Positions 12,001-12,249 of a stretch of 12,249 nt of DNA are shown in pieces; within the stretch, counting starts at the first letter, position 1, and every line of letters starts with the position of its first letter. Where the stretch lies: assembly GCA_937967665.1 (NCBI GenBank), contig CALBSZ010000160.1, positions 1 through 12,249 of the forward strand, given 5' to 3'. The stretch comes from an uncultured Planctomycetaceae bacterium. Lineage in GTDB: Bacteria > Planctomycetota > Planctomycetia > Pirellulales > Pirellulaceae. Made by a program: the position numbers and the translations under genes. The notes below the pieces were generated by a model. That model searched no databases. It was not told the DNA's origin and saw only the letters and a program-made list of their open reading frames with translations.

Positions 12001-12249
12001 CCACCACAGGCAGTGGTTCGTACGTTCAGCTGAACGGCAACGCGGGCAACGATAACATCCAGGTTGATGCGAACGGAGCTGGCAGCAGTCACACGGAACT
12101 GAACGGTAACGACGACAGCGATACGCTCGCGATTATTTCCGCGCAGGCCGGCACGGTGGTGAATATCAGCGGCAATGCGGGGAATGACACCATCAACGTC
12201 GCGTCTGCCACCAGTTCGCTGGACGGTATCTTGTCGACGATTTGCGTCC
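1..12249 (+). CDS. Giant modular surface/secreted protein (PATR beta-helix, LamG and H-lectin-like modules, long beta-helix repeats); partial at both ends
   Basis: Forward frame 3 reads from base 3 to 12248 as 4,082 codons without a stop; bases 1-2 and 12249 belong to split codons. No start codon with a ribosome binding site and no stop is present, so the gene runs beyond both edges. Domain order is PATR beta-strand repeats (residues 1-526), LamG (527-768), PATR (769-949), LamG (950-1177), PATR (1178-1338), three H-lectin-like repeats (1339-1615), PATR and a passenger-closing module (1616-1817), a domain-opening motif (1821-1900), 82-108 residue beta-helix repeats (about 1926-2846), a transition block (2850-3243) and repeats of about 205 residues (3244 onward). 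Composition is acidic and rich in Gly, Thr, Asn, Asp and Ser, with about two dozen Lys and four Cys. From knowledge of these families I infer an exported adhesin or stalk-like protein. No enzyme motif, signal peptide, transmembrane segment, dockerin, PEP-CTERM or autotransporter barrel is visible. Coding frame and modular nature are certain; function is inferred. Confidence 0.93.
3..1580 (+). repeat. N-terminal PATR (autotransporter-associated beta-strand) block with three repeats
   Basis: Residues 1-526 show three clear copies of the passenger-associated-transport-repeat pattern. The re-entry lysines are at bases 267 (LTKQGSETLFL), 684 (IKEGDANLTL) and 1110 (DKNDNGTLIL). Each is followed by a Tyr/Phe-Ala/Gly-G/P segment, a V-x-x-G turn and an ALG motif (GALGAVGG, DALGDTVG, GALGATSG), then S/N-G-A/G-x-L. 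The first 80 residues look like the tail of an earlier copy, so more repeats probably lie upstream. In this family such strands stack into a right-handed beta-helix stalk exposed outside the cell. The block ends with the FDGPGD lead-in (residues 491-496) just before the first LamG module. Confidence 0.82.
1581..2306 (+). other. LamG/concanavalin-A-like domain 1 within the giant protein
   Basis: Residues 527-768 have the hallmarks of bacterial LamG-like jelly-roll domains. The opening strand is LEAYWKFNEGSGTTIFDETANNHDG, given here only by its key residues: YW-x-F-x-E-G-S-G at 530-538 and the N-H-D-G turn that follows. A VTVSTWFK strand comes mid-domain. The diagnostic DGEWHHVVATYD motif has W681, H682 and H683, followed by IYVDG, and the domain closes with YDGEIDDMAVYHATATATDVKNLY. 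The length of about 240 residues is normal. The family commonly binds glycans or host/particle surfaces, sometimes with calcium; no ligand can be assigned from sequence. It is flanked on both sides by PATR strands. Confidence 0.85.
2307..2849 (+). repeat. PATR block between the two LamG domains
   Basis: Residues 769-949 resume the beta-helix with VVKNGTGQLTLGGTNDY (lysine codon at 2340), then FTNVNNG and SSLGS, and a VADGATL strand. This matches the PATR consensus seen upstream. The block ends with NVNFDGPGD (FDGPGD at residues 921-926), the same lead-in that precedes LamG 1. About 24 residues of linker follow before the second LamG domain. Confidence 0.75.
2850..3533 (+). other. LamG/concanavalin-A-like domain 2 within the giant protein
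   Basis: Residues 950-1177 form a second LamG-like jelly roll. It opens with APDGFYQFEEG and a VNDRDGT turn, followed by YAMQFDGNNDYVTLG and FTVAMWFNR. The GDWHHIALTYD motif (W1094, H1095, H1096) leads to LKVYFDGQLAG, and the domain ends FNGLMDDVGFFPSALTLAEIQAL. Domain 2 has the same order of elements as domain 1, but the residues differ enough that it is not a recent copy. At about 228 residues the length is normal. A carbohydrate or surface-binding role is inferred from the family. Confidence 0.86.
3534..4016 (+). repeat. PATR block between LamG 2 and the H-lectin-like repeats
   Basis: Residues 1178-1338 contain a textbook PATR copy: AKAGAGDVTLTGDNTYDG, then TTVTAGKLV, then DTALGATSNG and VVADGATLQL (re-entry lysine codon at 3552). 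The following strands end in LNVDGSGNTTITGAIS, which occupies the same place as the FDGPGD lead-ins before both LamG domains. The next inserted module begins about 16 residues later. Confidence 0.78.
4017..4847 (+). repeat. Three tandem H-type-lectin-like beta-sandwich repeats
   Basis: Residues 1339-1615 hold three copies of a roughly 75-103 residue unit. They start near bases 4017, 4326 and 4620. Each opens with a strand of pattern ISFSNSYTNPVIVALPE, ITFSGPAFSATPVAV or VSFSNTYTSPPIFVGDM. A variable loop follows, then a tgF-like strand (TGNFDIEL, SGFDVFLEE, VGVNVF). Each ends with ETVNYIVLEAGEY, ETVSFIAIQ or EAVGFLAFASTG. This is the layout of H-type lectin (Helix pomatia agglutinin-like) repeats found in large bacterial exoproteins, as I know the family. 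Copy 3 is shortest. The binding residues of the classical lectin cannot be confirmed by eye, so glycan binding is inference. The alternative is a generic immunoglobulin-like beta-sandwich. Confidence 0.55.
4848..5150 (+). repeat. Last PATR copy of the N-terminal half
   Basis: Residues 1616-1716 begin with VSLTKEGSGALTLTADNTYEHGTTV and MGGALFVNN, the closest match to the PATR consensus in the window (lysine codon at 4875). Strands of the form SNLATFAGSGTVAGVVT and FVSPGAIA follow; in related passengers these sit near the end of the beta-helix. Confidence 0.8.
5151..5453 (+). other. Passenger-closing beta module (YDQL...GTFxGL...FTISYVGDDGNN)
   Basis: Residues 1717-1817 carry the series FTAELNGTSPGTDYDQLDVTG, then FTIVDND, VLGTFNGLGEGATV and FTISYVGDDGNNVVLS. 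In proteins I recall with PATR repeats this combination sits at the C-terminal end of the passenger, where sequence of the type GGDGNDVVL marks the final strand. Here it is internal. It is followed within a few residues by the opening of a different beta-helix, which makes it a likely old domain or gene junction. Confidence 0.65.
5463..5700 (+). other. Beta-helix opening motif (VYVDDSWVGT ... FGYNAFDVIQDGIDRV)
   Basis: Residues 1821-1900 read TTVYVDDSWVGTSPGTTP, then FGYNAFDVIQDGIDRVATNGTVVVYGG and VNVNKTLTSI. The logic is that of parallel beta-helix domains that start 'VYVDDDWxGxxxGxDP...FGxDAFxTIQxGIdaV...GTVnVyaGtY...VxInKsLTL', which I associate with giant planctomycete exoproteins. It marks the start of the second architectural half. 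The lysine codon at 5661 (residue 1887) is the last one for more than 1,100 residues. Confidence 0.6.
6672..7154 (+). repeat. Segmental duplication, copy 1
   Basis: Residues 2224-2384 match residues 2518-2679 at an offset of 882 bp (885 bp after a one-codon insertion in copy 2). By eye about four in five residues are identical. The DNA is also close: bases 6849-6875 equal 7731-7757 exactly. Copy 1 holds VQADLANVAATGAHF, TNIDLNGTSYLSADG and VSDPGSNSSLTIDADDGQ. Confidence 0.85.
7554..8039 (+). repeat. Segmental duplication, copy 2
   Basis: Residues 2518-2679 are the second copy, with MQADLANVATTGAHF, TNIDLNGTSYQSEDG and ISDPGSNSSLTMDADAAGQ. Relative to copy 1 there is one extra codon at DADAAGQ against DADDGQ. 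The first 60 or so bases of the copies have diverged more than the middle, where long runs of bases are shared. Confidence 0.85.
8550..9053 (+). other. Transition block with RTX-like turn and DTLNLDVSGTTSPTL motif
   Basis: Residues 2850-3017 start with VGGDDNDTFNLAP, resembling the GGxxxDxF turn of RTX/hemolysin-type calcium-binding repeats but as a single copy. Then come GDTLNLDVSGTTSPTLTLGG and VTYTSIETVD, a combination I have seen in planctomycete exoproteins. After that a more globular stretch (MELVSGQTLLEIRVNGNVIF, NSFTLIGSTDDDSYSII) predicts beta-strands. No function can be assigned. Confidence 0.5.
9054..9125 (+). other. Basic, proline-rich linker
   Basis: Residues 3018-3041 contain PTPRKPLSTAFLASGLAPSMPNPP. 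Six prolines, one Arg and one Lys in 24 residues stand out in a chain that otherwise avoids Lys and Pro. It probably breaks the beta-helix and acts as a hinge or an extended surface loop. K3022 is the first lysine after K1887. Confidence 0.5.
9126..9731 (+). other. Beta-helical region before the C-terminal repeats
   Basis: Residues 3042-3243 start VIYYDGGAGTDSLTIDLSAS, again an RTX-like GGAGTDSL turn. The strands MTMTFSDVAPVRFDG and LTVADSGTGTDGENQITGDG follow, then FVGFDTLTLRGGGGGAGEAITLQS, and VNVSGGDGSDVVNVSSD (GGDGSD at residues 3225-3230). The pattern of short beta-strands separated by Gly/Asp turns fits a beta-helix. No known domain boundary was recognised. Confidence 0.5.
9732..10370 (+). 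repeat. C-terminal repeat unit A (213 residues)
   Basis: Residues 3244-3456 open NLDGILGTLNVNGENHDAG, where later units have xCV; this unit has Asn in place of Cys. The order is DTKSLDTGDILHVSDAG, TVQRTNVATGVINYATTETLNV, GSGNDDIDVTSTAAINTTVNG, VDDIDITTT, then DTITQQGNGANSRVQFNGD and NDIINVQASATGSLTD. It is the most divergent member in its opening but aligns clearly with unit C (TQQNSGTNSRTQYN). Confidence 0.75.
10371..10979 (+). repeat. C-terminal repeat unit B (203 residues)
   Basis: Residues 3457-3659 open NSLDDLLGDICVDGGG (C3467), then TLTIKGVDNSLAVGDTLNINDQGD, NFYNTSFTRG and FTGIETYTINAGSGNNTL. Its second half diverges from units A and C and has its own RTX-like turns, such as NGAAGNDVM (residues 3573-3581) and NGEDGDDTI. 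It could be a different beta-helix segment swapped into the unit. Confidence 0.72.
10980..11603 (+). repeat. C-terminal repeat unit C (208 residues)
   Basis: Residues 3660-3867 open TGLNNVLGEVCVEGDAHDA (C3670). The unit continues IKTSTNTLDFGDSLVFNDF, then VYNLSATTFQRT, VVTYGTVERVVLNTGS, DINVTSTAAAVNTTINGG, NDIDVTTTGDSSNVVIN and DIITQQNSGTNSRTQYN, and closes DTIHIQASGSGSVADVV. Element order matches unit A throughout. Confidence 0.78.
11604..12212 (+). repeat. C-terminal repeat unit D (203 residues)
   Basis: Residues 3868-4070 open NSLDGLLGDVCVEGDSHDAG (C3878). Then come LTIKGDTNTLDSGDMLNVNDQGD, TYSLSDTQFARSGTGTVTYG, TVETLDINTGSGANTVNV, SVNTTINGGSDTDDINV and LTGDSSNVIINGG. Near its end are two close RTX-like turns, GNAGNDNIQV and GNAGNDTINV. 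It is the best match to the common consensus. Confidence 0.8.
12213..12249 (+). repeat. C-terminal repeat unit E, truncated by the window edge
   Basis: Residues 4071-4082 read SSLDGILSTICV, with C4081 at the same place as C3467, C3670 and C3878. The repeat array therefore continues downstream. Confidence 0.75.

Noticed and set aside
8550..12212. True RTX (hemolysin-type) nonapeptide array with type I secretion
   Set aside because: The GGxGxD-like turns are not spaced every nine residues and no C-terminal secretion signal is visible in the window.

Overview
The window is one piece of a single giant gene. Forward frame 3 (codons starting at bases divisible by 3, so residue n begins at base 3n) stays open from base 3 to base 12248. 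That is 4,082 codons with no stop, no recognisable start and no intergenic space, and both ends lie outside the window. No RNA gene, mobile element, CRISPR array, promoter or terminator was seen. The product is a very large, repetitive, acidic, Gly/Thr/Asn/Asp-rich protein that is almost free of Cys and Lys, which is typical of secreted or cell-surface beta-helix adhesins. Moderate GC, the protein style, and signature blocks such as VYVDDSWVGT...FGYNAFDVIQDGI suggest a planctomycete (Pirellula/Rhodopirellula-like). This is recognition from memory, not a search.

Layout, N- to C-terminal. (1) Bases 3-5453 are autotransporter-associated beta-strand repeats (PATR type, K-x-G-x-G-x-LTL...NTY-G-TTV-x-x-G). 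They are interrupted by three carbohydrate-binding-like inserts: two LamG/concanavalin-A-like domains (1581-2306 and 2850-3533) and a tandem of three H-type-lectin-like beta-sandwich repeats (4017-4847). The block closes with a characteristic YDQL...GTF-x-GL...FTISYVGDDGNN module (5151-5453). (2) Bases 5463-5700 hold a domain-opening motif that usually starts a new beta-helix. (3) Bases 5778-8540 hold about nine copies of an 82-108 residue beta-helix repeat; one stretch of about 480 bp is duplicated at an offset of 882 bp. (4) Bases 8550-9731 are a transition block with RTX-like GGxGxD turns and an unusual basic, Pro-rich linker. (5) Bases 9732-12249 hold four complete repeats of 203-213 residues and the start of a fifth. 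Each of the last four carries one Cys at the same place, and these are the only cysteines in the window.

The parts fit a long fibrous stalk (beta-helix and repeats) displaying lectin-like heads, plausibly for binding polysaccharides, cells or particles. That role is inference. The signal peptide, secretion or anchoring domain and true length cannot be seen here.
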